In this document: positions 49,870-59,336 of the stretch, one piece after another
Layout of the letters: each line of letters begins with the position of its first letter
Position numbering within the stretch: the stretch's first letter is position 1
Assembly (NCBI GenBank): GCA_023548195.1
Contig: JAJHZJ010000808.1
Span: 6,998,389 to 7,062,388, forward strand
DNA length: 64,000 nt
Direction: 5' to 3'
Source of the DNA: Bettongia penicillata ogilbyi
Lineage: Eukaryota > Chordata > Mammalia > Diprotodontia > Potoroidae
The notes under the pieces: generated by a model
The model's database searches: none
Told to the model about the DNA's origin: nothing
What the model saw: only the letters and a program-made list of their open reading frames with translations
Program-made: the position numbers and the translations under genes

Positions 49870-51600
49870 GAATATTAAATGCATGCTTTTTTCCTGACAG
49901 AAATGCAATAAAAATACATTCTATAAACAACTTTTGAAAGATGAATTAAAAACTAATTAAAAACTAAACAATCTAATGCCATATAATGAATGGGTCACAT
50001 AACAAATCATAAAAACAATCAATAGTTTCATTGATGATAATGACAACAATGGGACAACATAGCAAAATTTCCAGGATGCAGCCAAAGCAGTACTTAGGGA
50101 GAAATTTAAATCTCTAAAATATTACAGCAATAAAAGAGAGAAAGAACAAATCAATGAATTAAATATGCAACAGTGACAATAACAAAAATAACAGCAAAAG
50201 CAACTAGAAAAAAACTAAATGGAAAACTCCCAATTAAATACTAAATTTAAAGTCCTATCAAAGGAGAAAGTAATAAAATTAGAAGTAAAAAAAATCATTA
50301 AATTAATAAAACCACGAGCTGGAGTGTGAAAAAAATATAATAAAATGTTGGATAATTTGATCTTTTAAAAAAGGAGGCAAAACAAATTAGTATAATCTAA
50401 AATAAAATGAATAAATGTCCTGCAAAGAAAGAAAAAAATCTATGCAAATATTAAAATTTCTTTTAACAAATACAATAAAACTGATAATCTAGATTGATGA
50501 ATATTTTTTCAAAAAATATAAATTTCCCACAGTAGCACAAGGGGAAATAGAATACTTATATAGCTCTATCTTATAAAAAAAAATAAACAAGCTACAAATA
50601 AGGTATCTAAGGTGAGATAGAAACAGGATGAGATGGATTTACAGGTGAATTTTACCAAAAATTTAAAGAAAATTATGTCTAGTACAATATGACTGTTTTA
50701 AAAATAAAGGAATCCTTCCAAATTCCTTCTCTGCTACTGATGTGGTTTTGATGCATCATCCAGGAGGACCAAAAATAGAAAAATAATGTACAGATCAATT
50801 TTGCTAATGAAGGCTGAAGAAAAAATGTTAAAGTGCTAACAAGAGGATTACACCAATATATCACAGAGATCATACCCATGACCAAGTAGGATTTGTTCCA
50901 AGAATGCAAAACTGGTTCAACAGTAGGAAAACTATAAGCATAATTATCAGTAGCAAAACCAATATTATATAATTCTCTCAGAAAAAAGCTTTTTGAGAAA
51001 ACATAATAGCCATTCCTGTTTTAAAAAAAAACCCAAAGTTAAAGACACAGAAAAAGAAGTAGTATGTATCTAAAAACAAGAAATAATTTATCTGTAATGA
51101 GAATAAGTTAGAAGCCTTTCCAATAAGATCAGGGGTGAAGTAAAGGTGTCCATAATCACTATTGTCATTCCATATTGTGCTAAAAATGCATAGAAATAAG
51201 ATAAATATAAAATGAAAAAATTAAGCATAGGCAAAAAAAGGAAAAAATGGAGAAACACAATTATTATTTTTGCAGACAATGTGGTGGCATACTTAGAGAA
51301 CCTGAGAGTTAAGAAAAAAATTAAGCTGAAACAATGAACTACTAAAGAATATAAAATAAGTCCACATAGATCATAAGTATTGCTTTATATAATCACCAAA
51401 AGCCAACAGGAAGAGAAAGAATTCCATTTGAAATAACTGCAGACAGTATAAAATACTTATGAGTCTACTTCTCAAGTTCTACACAGGAACTATATCAACA
51501 CAATTACAAAACAGTTTTCATATAAATAAAGATTGATCTCGATATTTGGAGAAATATTAATTGCTAATTGAGTGACCAAGTCAAAATAATTTTAAAAAAT
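49870..51600 (+). pseudogene. L1 ORF2 (reverse transcriptase) pseudogene
   Basis: Forward sequence keeps the order of the L1 ORF2 middle: a region between endonuclease and RT (about 50,040-50,350), then RT. Readable RT pieces include the 'HDQVGFVPRMQNWFN' motif (about 50,875-50,920) and the catalytic box 'FADNVVAYLENL' (about 51,270-51,310). Intact L1 has two adjacent aspartates at that box; here the second is asparagine. Many stops and A-rich indels leave no frame longer than about 70 codons. Neither the start of ORF2 nor the 3' UTR is attached. Reverse open frames at 50,679-50,909 and 51,088-51,279 are antisense shadows. An old dead copy. Confidence 0.75.
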
Positions 51601-51647
51601 TACCATACTATATAAAGCTTCTTATTCAGTACTTGACCAATCAAATT

Positions 51648-51755
51648 TTTGTTGCTATTCAGTCATTTCAGTTGTGTCCAATACTATATGACCACATCTG
51701 GAGTTTCCTTTGCAAAGATAATGGAATGGTTTGCCATTTCCTTCTCACTTTATAG
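51648..51755 (-). repeat. RTE/BovB-type SINE tail
   Basis: 'ttgctattcagtcatttcag', 'ttgtgtccaatactatatga' and 'atggtttgccatttccttct' match the widespread 'cagtcgtttcagttgtgtcc' tail of RTE-dependent marsupial SINEs. Confidence 0.6.
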
Positions 51756-51784
51756 AGAGTGTCTTTCATTTACTTTCAGTTATA

Positions 51785-51870
51785 CATGATCATTTATGTA
51801 CTGCTCCATTAGGGTATAAGCTCATGGCAGAGACTGTTTTGTGTTTCTTTGGATTCTTAGTTCCTCAGAA
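51785..51870 (+). repeat. L2 3' tail
   Basis: 'gctccattagggtataagct' and 'atggcagagactgttttgtg'. Confidence 0.6.
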
Positions 51871-51874
51871 AAAG

Positions 51875-52498
51875 CAATCATTTAGAGGAAAGGTTCCTGA
51901 CTAATTGCCTACTTAATCCTACAATCTCAAATATTTCTTCCCAGTCTATTTTAGCAGCTAAGAACAGAATGAAAAATGAGCAAAGAAAGACATTGAATAC
52001 TTGTGAAGTTTTCAGTTCTAGACCCATAATTGAGAATTTATCTCTCCTTAGTTTTTTGTATTACCCTGAAATTATTTTTCCTCTTGGCATTGCTATCAAC
52101 ATAGTTTCTGCTAGCATAATTCTATTTAGGGGTAGGGAGATTACGAGGAAGACATGATAGATTATCTTTAAAAAAAGCTGATTGTACTATGACTCTGCTG
52201 AGATACATCTCCATTTTCAAATTATAGGTTTTAGTTCAAACCTTATTTAGACTTTGAAAACATATAGAGAAAATGGGGTAGTACAGGAGTCCTTTAACAA
52301 ACAATGGGAACATAAAAAGGAAAAGAAAGAATAATTGTAGCAAGAGATGGCTGTAAGTTATTTCTTAATAAGTCTGAAGACATAGAGATGTTATTTTACA
52401 TGCCAACTGTATAAAAAAATTAATACATTATACCAAGAAAAATAAGTTGTTCATTTTTTCTTTAATAGTAGGTCAGAATGAATAAATATCAATTTCAT
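51875..52498. other. no recognised feature
   Basis: AT-rich sequence before the HAL1 insertion site. Confidence 0.5.
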
Positions 52499-52513
52499 AA
52501 ATTGTAAATTTCC
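52499..52513. repeat. 15-bp target-site duplication, left copy
   Basis: 'aaattgtaaatttcc', repeated exactly at 60,123-60,137. It flanks the HAL1-type element, with the provirus inside. Confidence 0.85.
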
Positions 52514-53447
52514 ATATGGTCTTTCAATGAAACAGAGGACTTTCAAGCATTCTTGATGAAAAGACCAGAGCTGAAAAGAAAATTTTACTTCCAAACACAA
52601 GAATGAGAAGAAGCATGAAAAAGTAAACAGCTAAGAGAAGTCTTAAGGGACTTACCAGAAGTGAACTGTTTACACTCATACAGGGAAAGACAATATTTGT
52701 AACTCTTAAAACTTTTCAGCATCTGGGTAGTTGGTGGGACCACACACACACATGTACATGCATGCGCAAACACACACATACACACATGCACACACACACA
52801 GACAGAGAGCACAGAGTGAATTGAATAGGATGGGACCATAGCTTAAAAGAAATTAAGGTAAATGGTAAGAGAGAAATGTAGTGGGAGGAAAGAGGGCGAA
52901 ATGGAAGGGGGTAATTATATGTCATTTAAGAGGCAAGCAGGAGACTCTTTAGTGGAGGGAAAAAGAGGAGAGCTGAGGAAAAACAAAACAAAAAACAAGA
53001 AGTTTACCCTCATCACATTTGACTAAAGGAAGGAATAAAATGCACACTCATTTTGGTATGAAAACCTATCTTACAGTATAGGAAAGTGGGGGAGAAGGAG
53101 ATAAGCAAGAGGGGCGGATGATGGAAGGGAGGGCAAAGGGAGGAGGGAGCAATTTGAAGTCAACACTCAGGGAGGGACAGGATGAAAAGACAGAAGGGAA
53201 ACATTGCGGGGCAGGTTAGGAGGGATGGTAATCCAGTTAGTCTTACACAACACGACTATCAGGGAGGTCATTTGCAAAACTACACAGATATGGCCTATAT
53301 TGAATTGCCTGCCTTCCCAAAGGGAATGGGTGGGGAGGGAGGGATGGGGAGAATTTGGAACTCAAAGTTTTAGGAACAACTGTCTAGTATTGCTGTTGCT
53401 ACTAGGAAAGAAGACATACAGGTAATGAGGAATAGAAAGTCATCTGG
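52514..53447 (+). mobile_element. HAL1-type LINE, 5'-truncated, part 1
   Basis: Begins inside the end of ORF1 with 'ggtctttcaatgaaacagag'. The same ORF1 segment stands at 63,930-64,000. About 80 bases later it passes straight into a non-coding 3' region: a CA-rich tract at 52,739-52,805, then AG-rich sequence and 'agaatttggaactcaaagtt'. No endonuclease/RT region follows ORF1, which fits a half-L1 (HAL1) moved by L1 machinery. The element stops at 53,447, where the provirus TSD begins its LTR, and resumes at 59,916. Spliced together it is about 1.14 kb. Confidence 0.7.
53442..53447. repeat. 6-bp provirus target-site duplication, left
   Basis: ATCTGG directly abuts the LTR terminus TG and is repeated exactly at 59,910-59,915. 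Six base pairs is usual for class II (betaretrovirus-like) integration. Confidence 0.9.
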
Positions 53448-54018
53448 TGTCCGGGGCTCACGATCCCCGGTCGACCCTCCCGGTGAGTAGTAACCCCTCG
53501 CTCTGCTTCTCGCAGCTTCAGACGTCTCTGGGCCCGACCCCGGGGGCAGGAGCACGGGTGGAAACCAAGCACGAGCCAGAGTGGTAGAGCAATGCAGATG
53601 TTTATTCAGCAGTTCACATCAGCCCAGTCCCCCCGAACTCCCTAGGGCGTTGCCTTTTATTCCTTATCCCTTCCGGTTCTTGCTATCCGGCCCCTGATTG
53701 GAGAGCTCAGCCTGCTGTCGCCCCAGCCCCCTCCCCTTAGCTGGTTGTGTCCTGTGGCAATAGGGCAGGAGTCTCTCTGGACCTTCCCTCCCCACTTGGA
53801 CCATCTGCTTGGTCCTATCACAGGTGGCCAGGTGTGTTTTACTCTCACTGGGGCTTCCTCAGCACCTCCCAGAGGGCGGTATCGTGCCTTGTACACGAGC
53901 CTTCCCTGCACCCTTAGCCCGGAAGTCACGGGTGAGGCGCGTGATTGCCGGGGAGGGGCAGGTATAGACTCCCGGCCGTTACCTCTCTGCCCAGGAGGTC
54001 CAGGGACGGCCCCTGACA
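53448..54018 (-). repeat. 3' LTR of provirus
   Basis: 571 bp, TG...CA ends on the minus strand. CCAAT box at 53,696-53,701, TATA-like AATAAAA at 53,655-53,661 and polyadenylation signal AATAAA at 53,601-53,606, all on the minus strand. GC-rich with many retained CpGs, unlike the AT-rich surroundings. Open frames of 104-120 aa on both strands reflect the GC content. Confidence 0.95.
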
Positions 54019-54020
54019 AC

Positions 54021-54031
54021 TCCCCTCTTTT
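54021..54031 (-). promoter_or_regulatory. polypurine tract
   Basis: Minus-strand AAAAGAGGGGA lies two bases upstream of the 3' LTR, the expected site for plus-strand DNA priming. Confidence 0.85.
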
Positions 54032-54290
54032 GTTTTATAAAAGTAAGGAAAGGGAATAGATCATGTGGCTTATCTCCATGCCTGGTACCGAAAATGGGCA
54101 GGGCCCCTGTCTTAGGCTATGTGGGTGGCCCCCACCTCCAGAATTTCTAGTAGGTGGACCCACAATAATCCCGTCATTGGGTACCTCTGCAGCCAACGGG
54201 TCTCCAGGTCATGGAGCCACAATTTTCCTGTAGAAAGCTCATTATTGATTATAGTGGGGCATAGGGATGCTTTTGGGGCTGAGGCGAGAG
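54032..54290 (-). other. env-to-PPT spacer
   Basis: Region between the env stop and the polypurine tract. A minus-strand frame at 54,112-54,318 overlaps the env end and carries a leucine-rich stretch ('LLWVHLLEILEVG'). Whether it is translated is unknown. Confidence 0.5.
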
Positions 54291-54695
54291 CTAGCGTCTC
54301 TCCAAAGCTGTGATCCATACTTGTGGATTAGAGTGATTTGTCAGGGAGCGGAGAGCCCACGCGGTATATTGCTGCTGTTGCGTCTGCCTCTGCCGAACCT
54401 GGCGTAGGCAGAGCAGGAAACCCATGGCAAGGAGAAGGAATAAAGAGGCGGAGCCCACATAGCCTTTCACCCATGTAGATAGAGTAGAAAAGATAGAGCT
54501 AAAGGTAGTGGTAACAGCGGGATCAATTCGGGTGGCATTAATATTGGCAACCTGGTGCCGGAGGGTGTGGAGGGTGCTCACAAATCTGCGATAGTTTGCG
54601 GGACAAATTGGCAGCATGGGAGAGGTTTTGTTTGAATAAACACTCTCCCTACTATCTTTGGTCCTATACATACTTGTACAGAACAATTCTGGCAT
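54291..54695 (-). pseudogene. env: env transmembrane subunit, C-terminal part
   Basis: In an intact virus the TM subunit anchors the envelope spike and drives fusion. This frame holds only its end. Residues about 38-75 are a membrane-proximal helix-rich segment ('TLHTLRHQVANINATRIDPA') with one N-glycosylation sequon. Residues about 77-97 are a hydrophobic membrane span, followed by a short basic, glutamine-rich cytoplasmic tail ('RQVRQRQTQQQQY'). I see no cleavage site, fusion peptide or CX6CC loop between this and the SU fragment upstream, so most of the ectodomain appears deleted. The first about 35 residues are an out-of-frame overlap with the preceding fragment. Non-functional; identification as a class II env end is moderately firm. 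Confidence 0.7.
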
Positions 54696-55033
54696 GTAAA
54701 ATTGAAAATTCCTGTCATGTTCTGATATATCTCTAGTTTAGATCTGTAGTCTCTGTCCCATAGAAATATATGTGTGTTCCCTAGACATACTTCACCCATT
54801 AAAGTAATGTTGTTAGCTTTCTTTGGTGATGCTGCAGCAGGCATTCCCTGCACTGTTTGTCCTCTCATAGCTAGAATAACTTTGTCTAGTCCCTGAACAG
54901 GTCTCTCAACCTCAGGAGACCCTTTATAATTGATGTACATTTGTCTAGGAAAGTTTGCTGCATATTTTTCCTCAAGTAAGTATGTAAGATTGTGACATGA
55001 ATATAACATTTCTGTGTAGTTTCCCATAATCAA
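54578..55033 (-). pseudogene. env: env surface subunit, distal part
   Basis: 151 codons in a different frame from both neighbours. The part before the frame change is rich in N-glycosylation sequons (NYT, NLT, NIT, NMT, NFT, NCS). It carries the cysteine cluster 'FTCQNCSVQVC' near residues 112-122, typical of the end of a betaretroviral SU. It joins the downstream TM remnant only by a frameshift near 54,600-54,690. No complete SU can be read: this is one of three env pieces on the minus strand in three frames. Because the LTRs are nearly identical, the breaks were probably present before insertion. Confidence 0.7.
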
Positions 55034-55460
55034 TTCTTTCTCCTGACAGGTATGTTGTGACCGTTCTCAAATGGTAAAAACCTCTTATACAGATGCCAAA
55101 GGGTTACATTTCTCTTCTTTTGTAAGTTACAAAATGGCCTAAATTTCATCCCACAAACAAGTCCCACAAAGTCCTTGTCTGACCAAACTACTATTGTCCC
55201 ATTTATCCTCCAGGTGAATAGATTATAAGCGTGTAATGTATCTTTCTCATCCAATGTCTCTTGTCTGTCCACAATAGTGGCACACCAGGGATACCCCTCT
55301 GTTCCATTCACCTGTGTGTATTTAAAACCAAACCCATTCCAATTCCCAGAAATACCCTTCTATAGACAAAGTGGGAAACCTGTGACTAGTCCTGAAAAGT
55401 TAGTGTCTCTAAAAGAGTCCCATTATTATCATAGTCTAGTCTATCATCTTTAAACATGTG
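55030..55460 (-). pseudogene. env: env surface subunit, middle part
   Basis: The 93-codon frame at 55,030-55,311, plus some readable sequence upstream, is SU-like: 'NGTEGYPWCATIVDR', 'FTWRINGTIVVWSDK', and 'LVCGMKFRPFCN' with paired cysteines and sequons. It ends in a basic run ('PVRRKN') shortly before the next env fragment starts in another frame. No signal peptide can be identified with confidence. Start and N-terminus appear missing or out of frame. Assignment rests on composition and position between integrase and TM. Confidence 0.6.
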
Positions 55461-55516
55461 AGAAATATTGCCTTGGATGATAAACTTAGGCATTGTCTCA
55501 CTCCATGACATCACCC

Positions 55517-55777
55517 TTAACCATGGTGGATTCGTGAGGAACGCCCATCTCTGTTGTTCCTTCGGTGCTGGGTCGATGGACGCAGTGTTCTTTGAGTGTC
55601 ATAATAAGTACAAGAAAAATGAAAGGAGTCATTGTGACCTAGTTGATTAAGTTTCTCCAGAAGTTTTTTCATCCGCCGCTGATAGCACCTCCTCACTCCC
55701 ATCCTTTTCACTGGAACCCAAACTTCTTTATTATCATCTGTTGAAACACAAACATACCCTTTTCCCCACGTTAACAC
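55517..55777 (-). pseudogene. pol: integrase C-terminal domain and junction with env
   Basis: The first about 28 residues ('TWGKGYVCVSTDDNKEVWVP') match the SH3-like C-terminal domain of class II integrases: W-G-x-G-Y/S-V-C-V, then W-V-P. The rest of the 86-aa frame is basic ('RRCYQRRMKKLLEKL') and then low-information; in intact betaretroviruses integrase end and env start overlap here. There is no catalytic core in this frame. The core fragment is upstream at about 56,040-56,180. Confidence 0.7.
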
Positions 55778-55779
55778 TG

Positions 55780-56180
55780 TATGAGGACCAAATCAATTTT
55801 TGTTCTCATCGTGCCAGATTACTTTACTGGCTGCTTTCAGGGCACTTGTTATTGCTGATTCATTCTTTGCAGACTCCTTATTAGGAAATGTTAAGAATTT
55901 CATAGCAGCCAATAAGCCATCATTATAGAATTTTAAATAATTTAGAATATAAACAGCCAAACAGCCAATTGCGAATTTATCAACTCCTGGTCCAACTCCT
56001 CCTTTTTCTTTTTACAAGTAAGTGTCCAGGGATCGATTTGCTCATTCCACTATAGCTTGACCAGTGGGATTATGGGGGATTCCAGTGACATGTAAAATGG
56101 AAAATTCCACCATGAACTGTTCAATGGCTTTACTGACATAAGCTGGACCATTGTTTGGTTTAATGCTTTCTGGTACTGCA
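55780..56180 (-). pseudogene. pol: integrase catalytic-core remnant
   Basis: Read on the minus strand from 56,179, one frame gives 'ESIKPNNGPAYVSKAIEQF' and 'ILHVTGIPHNPTGQAIVE' followed directly by a stop (about 56,040). These are the second and third catalytic blocks of a D,D-35-E integrase. The aspartate expected in the first block is asparagine, and the frame terminates one codon after the glutamate. The zinc-binding domain and the block with the first catalytic aspartate are absent: RNase H sequence ends at about 56,190 and the core begins immediately. Further decayed integrase sequence continues to about 55,780. Catalytically dead. Confidence 0.75.
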
Positions 56181-56189
56181 TGATTTAGA

Positions 56190-57087
56190 ATGTGACCAAG
56201 TGTGTGTGATATAAAATATTGTTGTTTTGGCCCTTATTGCTAGTTGAACTTCCATAGTTATCTGTTTAATACTATCTACCCTATCAGGAATATAGGCTGA
56301 CTCTACTCTAGGTATCAATGGTACTGTATAATAATGCTTGCAATACTTCATATAATTCATTTTGTTGTGTAGAAGTAAATGTTGTTTTAAATTTATGCAT
56401 CTCCTTTTTAGATGGAATATACATAGATGCCCTAAAATTTTTTGTTGCATCTGTAAAAACATTAACTCCCTCTACCAGTGAGGAAGAGCATTTGTTGGTC
56501 CAAGACCATGGCCACGTGGCAAATTGCCATCCAGAAGGAATTGGGAACCCGTGTTGGAAATTCTGATTAATCAATATCTGCCATTCCACAAACTCTTGTA
56601 TGCAGTTCTCTATTTGTTGACTTGTATACATAGTACATATTGTGTGAGGTTTCTGTCCTATTAACATCCTTACTCTCTTCACTGCTTTATGTATGACTTG
56701 GCCTACCAGCACAGCATAAAGCACACAAGCTCTGTTCTTTATCTGAGCCAAATGTACCCACTCAATAATCCCTTGTTTTTGATGTAAAACTCCAGTGGGT
56801 ATTTTTTCAGTGAATAAAATTGTTACTTCCAAGTCCTGTGATTCTAATATCCTGCTAATAGTACACCCCATAATCTTTTTCTGCACTAATTTCAAACATT
56901 CCAGTGCTTCATCTGTCCATTCTCTGCATGAGTTTAATTGAGAAGGACCTTTCAATAAATCATATAATGGTTTCATTTGATCAGTTGTAATTCCCAACTG
57001 TGGCCTACACCACTGAATTTCTCCTATCAATTTCTGAAAGTCATTTAAAGTTGTAACCTTTGTAGAATCTATGGTAGGCGATTTCAA
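56190..57087 (-). pseudogene. pol: reverse transcriptase thumb/connection and RNase H remnant
   Basis: A 259-codon frame (57,087-56,308) starts in the RT thumb: residues 13-35 ('TLNDFQKLIGEIQW', then 'PQLGITTDQMKPLYDLL') are the conserved class II RT thumb motif. RNase H follows, with its first catalytic block at residues 210-214 ('VFTDA') and the conserved glutamate at about 244 ('QQNELYEV'). A frameshift near 56,310 moves the RNase H end into another frame ('FYITHTWSHS', about 56,190-56,215), where sequence jumps to integrase core. RT fingers and palm, with the YxDD box, are not present anywhere in the provirus. It cannot make active RT. Confidence 0.8.
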
Positions 57088-57089
57088 AC

Positions 57090-58359
57090 TTAAGCCTTAC
57101 CACCTTACATCATTGTTTCACAGGGTAGTTTCTCCTTCTCTGATTACATTTACTCTGAAAAAGAAAACTTTTTAGAAATTAAGTTGTTAATAAGTTCAAA
57201 CACTAAATTTAACTTTTGCTTAAGCCAAGGAATGACTACAAGTTCAGATTAGAAGAGCAAGATCTTTTCTGCTTCATAGACCATTACATATTAATTTACC
57301 AATACATTGTCTTGAAAATGAAAATTTAAAACCGTTTAAAATTTCTCCTGTTGTTAACAGTCACTAAACTTTTCCAAAAAGTAGTTGAAAACCTTCAAAA
57401 TAATAGTTCTCTTCTCTTGATCTAATCTGGAATGATAAAAGTTACAATTCACTGTAGACCCAGCTGAATGATAGTTGGGACTGCAGGGCAAAAATCTTAA
57501 TGGTTCCATCCTTTACTCAAGTAAATTTTACTTCTGTGTCCACTCCTTAAGAACTTCTTTGATTGAGAGAGTTTTTGAATTCCTCAGCTGAAGGGAGGGA
57601 GACTTCTGGACAACTGCCCAGTGGCGCCAAGTCTGTTCCATTCTGCTGGAGAGTTTCAAAAGCTTTATCTCTGCTGAGGTGTTCCTTTAAGATTTATGCA
57701 TATTTCCAATTTGCCTAGTGCCAAATAATATAACAAATCCTGACCTGTTTTAAACATCCAATTAGGAGTGACACGTTTCACTTAAAATGTGAACAGAATA
57801 ACTACCTTTTGGTTACTTCTCATTATACAAAATACTTTTCTTTTAGGTGAGATTTAGGTGAAAATGCCTGCCCCAGATCTTGTCTCGTCTCTCTCTCCAC
57901 CCTCACAATTTGGCCAGAATTGGAGGGTAAGGCGAGAGAGAGTTTAACCAAAAACTTTCAAATAATTTCCAAAACTTTTATGCTTTCCTTAAACTTCATA
58001 TCCATGTTGTTTTCCTAATGGGCTTTGATTAAAGCCCCCTTTAAAACTGCACAGACACTATGTCCCTGCATTTCCCATCCAAGACTACACCTTGCAATCA
58101 CATAAACTAAATAATATAAGATTAGTTCCTCTCTTTCTCTCTCCCATACTTCTCCCCGATGCTGCAGTCATCAGAGAGAAGGGAGGAGGGGGAGGGAAAG
58201 AGATAACATTCCAAGGTCCAGCTACCATGGAGCTGACCGTAATAACTCACAAACACACACACAGAACATGTAAAGACAGAACACATATACAGACAATAAA
58301 AGAATCCAAAAAACTGAGAAAAATTGTCAGAAATCCTCTGTACATATTATAACTCTGGC
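57090..58359 (-). other. provirus interior of unrecognised origin
   Basis: About 1.25 kb between gag and the RT thumb, where 3' gag, protease and RT fingers/palm should be. I find no zinc-finger array, protease D-S/T-G or RT box in any frame, and no ORF over 86 codons. The AT-rich part (57,100-57,600) looks like ordinary genomic DNA. Just upstream of the RT fragment on the minus strand lies a splice-acceptor-like 'TTTTCTTTTTCAG' (about 57,149-57,161). An imperfect palindrome sits at 57,885-57,946 and a short hairpin ('gggctttgattaaagccc') at about 58,020-58,037. It may be captured cellular or other-repeat sequence. Confidence 0.6.
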
Positions 58360-59181
58360 TTAATTTCTATCACTGTGTCCGGGCTGCTGAATTCTCCACT
58401 GTGCCACAAATCCTGGGCAAATTTTTTGCTGTGACACAAAACCAGGCCCTGGGCCAACTCTGGATGTATTTCCTGGTTGAATTTCTGACTGCACCAACTC
58501 CCTCTTTCCTCTCTGTCCTATCTGGTCATGATTGTCTCCTGAGCTCCCAGACCGCCAAGATTGTATGACTGTCTGTACATAAGCAGAGCCAGAGCTGTAT
58601 TTTGCAGTGGTCTCTTTAAGATCTCTTAGGAATTTGTAGAGGAACTGTCTATGCACCCTTTGAGGCTGTCCGCCCTGTTCTGGCTGAACAAGCACAGGGA
58701 ATAGGTTGGCCCCTTCCCAATCTACCTCCTCTCTATTTTCCTGCTGCTCTGGGACTTCCTCTTTTTGTTTGTCCTGTGATTTCTTTTGGGGTCCCTCTCC
58801 TCTCTGCGGGCGAGGTTTTGTTCCTTGTCTTTTCCCATGTCCTGCTCCCTCCTCCCGGATTCCTTCCTGACTCTGTCTTTTCGCCTCTTGAACTACACTA
58901 CCCAGACTTCTCCATGGATACATAACAAAGTCCTGGGGATTGAGGAAGTAGGGGTCCTCTTTTTGGTATGAAGCCATCTGCTGCCCTATTAATCGGCAAC
59001 GGGTCGGATCAATTCCTGTATGCTCTACCCATGGACTGATGGTTATTATTTTCTCGACCCAATCTTGGCAAATTCTTATGTGTATTTTTATCCCATTCTG
59101 CTTGCAGAGTTCGTACACTTGGCAAGCTAGAATTCCTTTGTCCTCTGGCTTAATCTCTCCTACGGACTGTGTTTGTCCCAT
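58360..59181 (-). pseudogene. gag: gag, truncated (matrix to N-terminal capsid)
   Basis: 273 codons opening with MGQTQS, whose Gly2 is a myristoylation signal as in betaretroviral Gag. The start is the first ATG after the leader, about 137 nt from the primer-binding site. Residues 1-95 resemble matrix (tryptophans at 41, 51 and 90). Residues 96-155 are a hydrophilic K/E/Q/R linker. Residues about 160-210 resemble the start of capsid ('FLYKFLRDLKETTAKY', 'AYVQTVIQSW'). After about residue 212 the capsid pattern is lost. The last 60 residues may be a scrambled nucleocapsid remnant, because the end ('PGHSDRN') recalls a zinc-finger half with its last cysteine missing. An intact Gag would be roughly twice this length or more. 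It is the only long open frame in the provirus. It could still make a matrix-capsid fragment, but assembly competence is doubtful. Confidence 0.8.
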
Positions 59182-59291
59182 ATTTAATTTCTGCCTTCGG
59201 GGAGCCTCGGGTAAATCTTTAACTTTTGCTCTGCTCAGGCAATCCCCGGGTGCTTGGCTCTTCTATCCCCCGCCTGCGAGGGATAGGCGAG

Positions 59292-59301
59292 TTACTCACC
59301 T
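59292..59301 (-). promoter_or_regulatory. major splice donor candidate in leader
   Basis: Minus-strand AG|GTGAGTAA, with the intron starting at 59,299, between primer-binding site and gag. Good donor consensus at the place used for env splicing in simple and complex retroviruses. Confidence 0.65.
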
Positions 59302-59317
59302 CACCACGTCCGTCACA

Positions 59318-59336
59318 GTCCCTGTTGGAGGCGCCA
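59318..59336 (-). promoter_or_regulatory. primer-binding site, Lys3-like
   Basis: Minus-strand TGGCGCCTCCAACAGGGAC starts two bases after the 5' LTR. It matches the tRNA-Lys3-type site at both ends but has one extra base and one substitution in the middle, so the primer assignment is likely rather than certain. Confidence 0.7.

Noticed and set aside
53657..54019. 120-aa minus-strand frame inside the 3' LTR U3 (132 aa in the 5' LTR), considered as an LTR-encoded protein like MMTV Sag
   Set aside because: It lacks a membrane anchor, is proline/glycine/arginine-rich, and open frames of similar length exist on the opposite strand of the same GC-rich DNA; chance is the simpler explanation.
57600..57660. 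'cagtggcgccaagtctgttc' considered as a second primer-binding site of an inserted retrovirus
   Set aside because: Only the short TGGCGCC core matches a PBS, and no LTR terminus precedes it on either strand.
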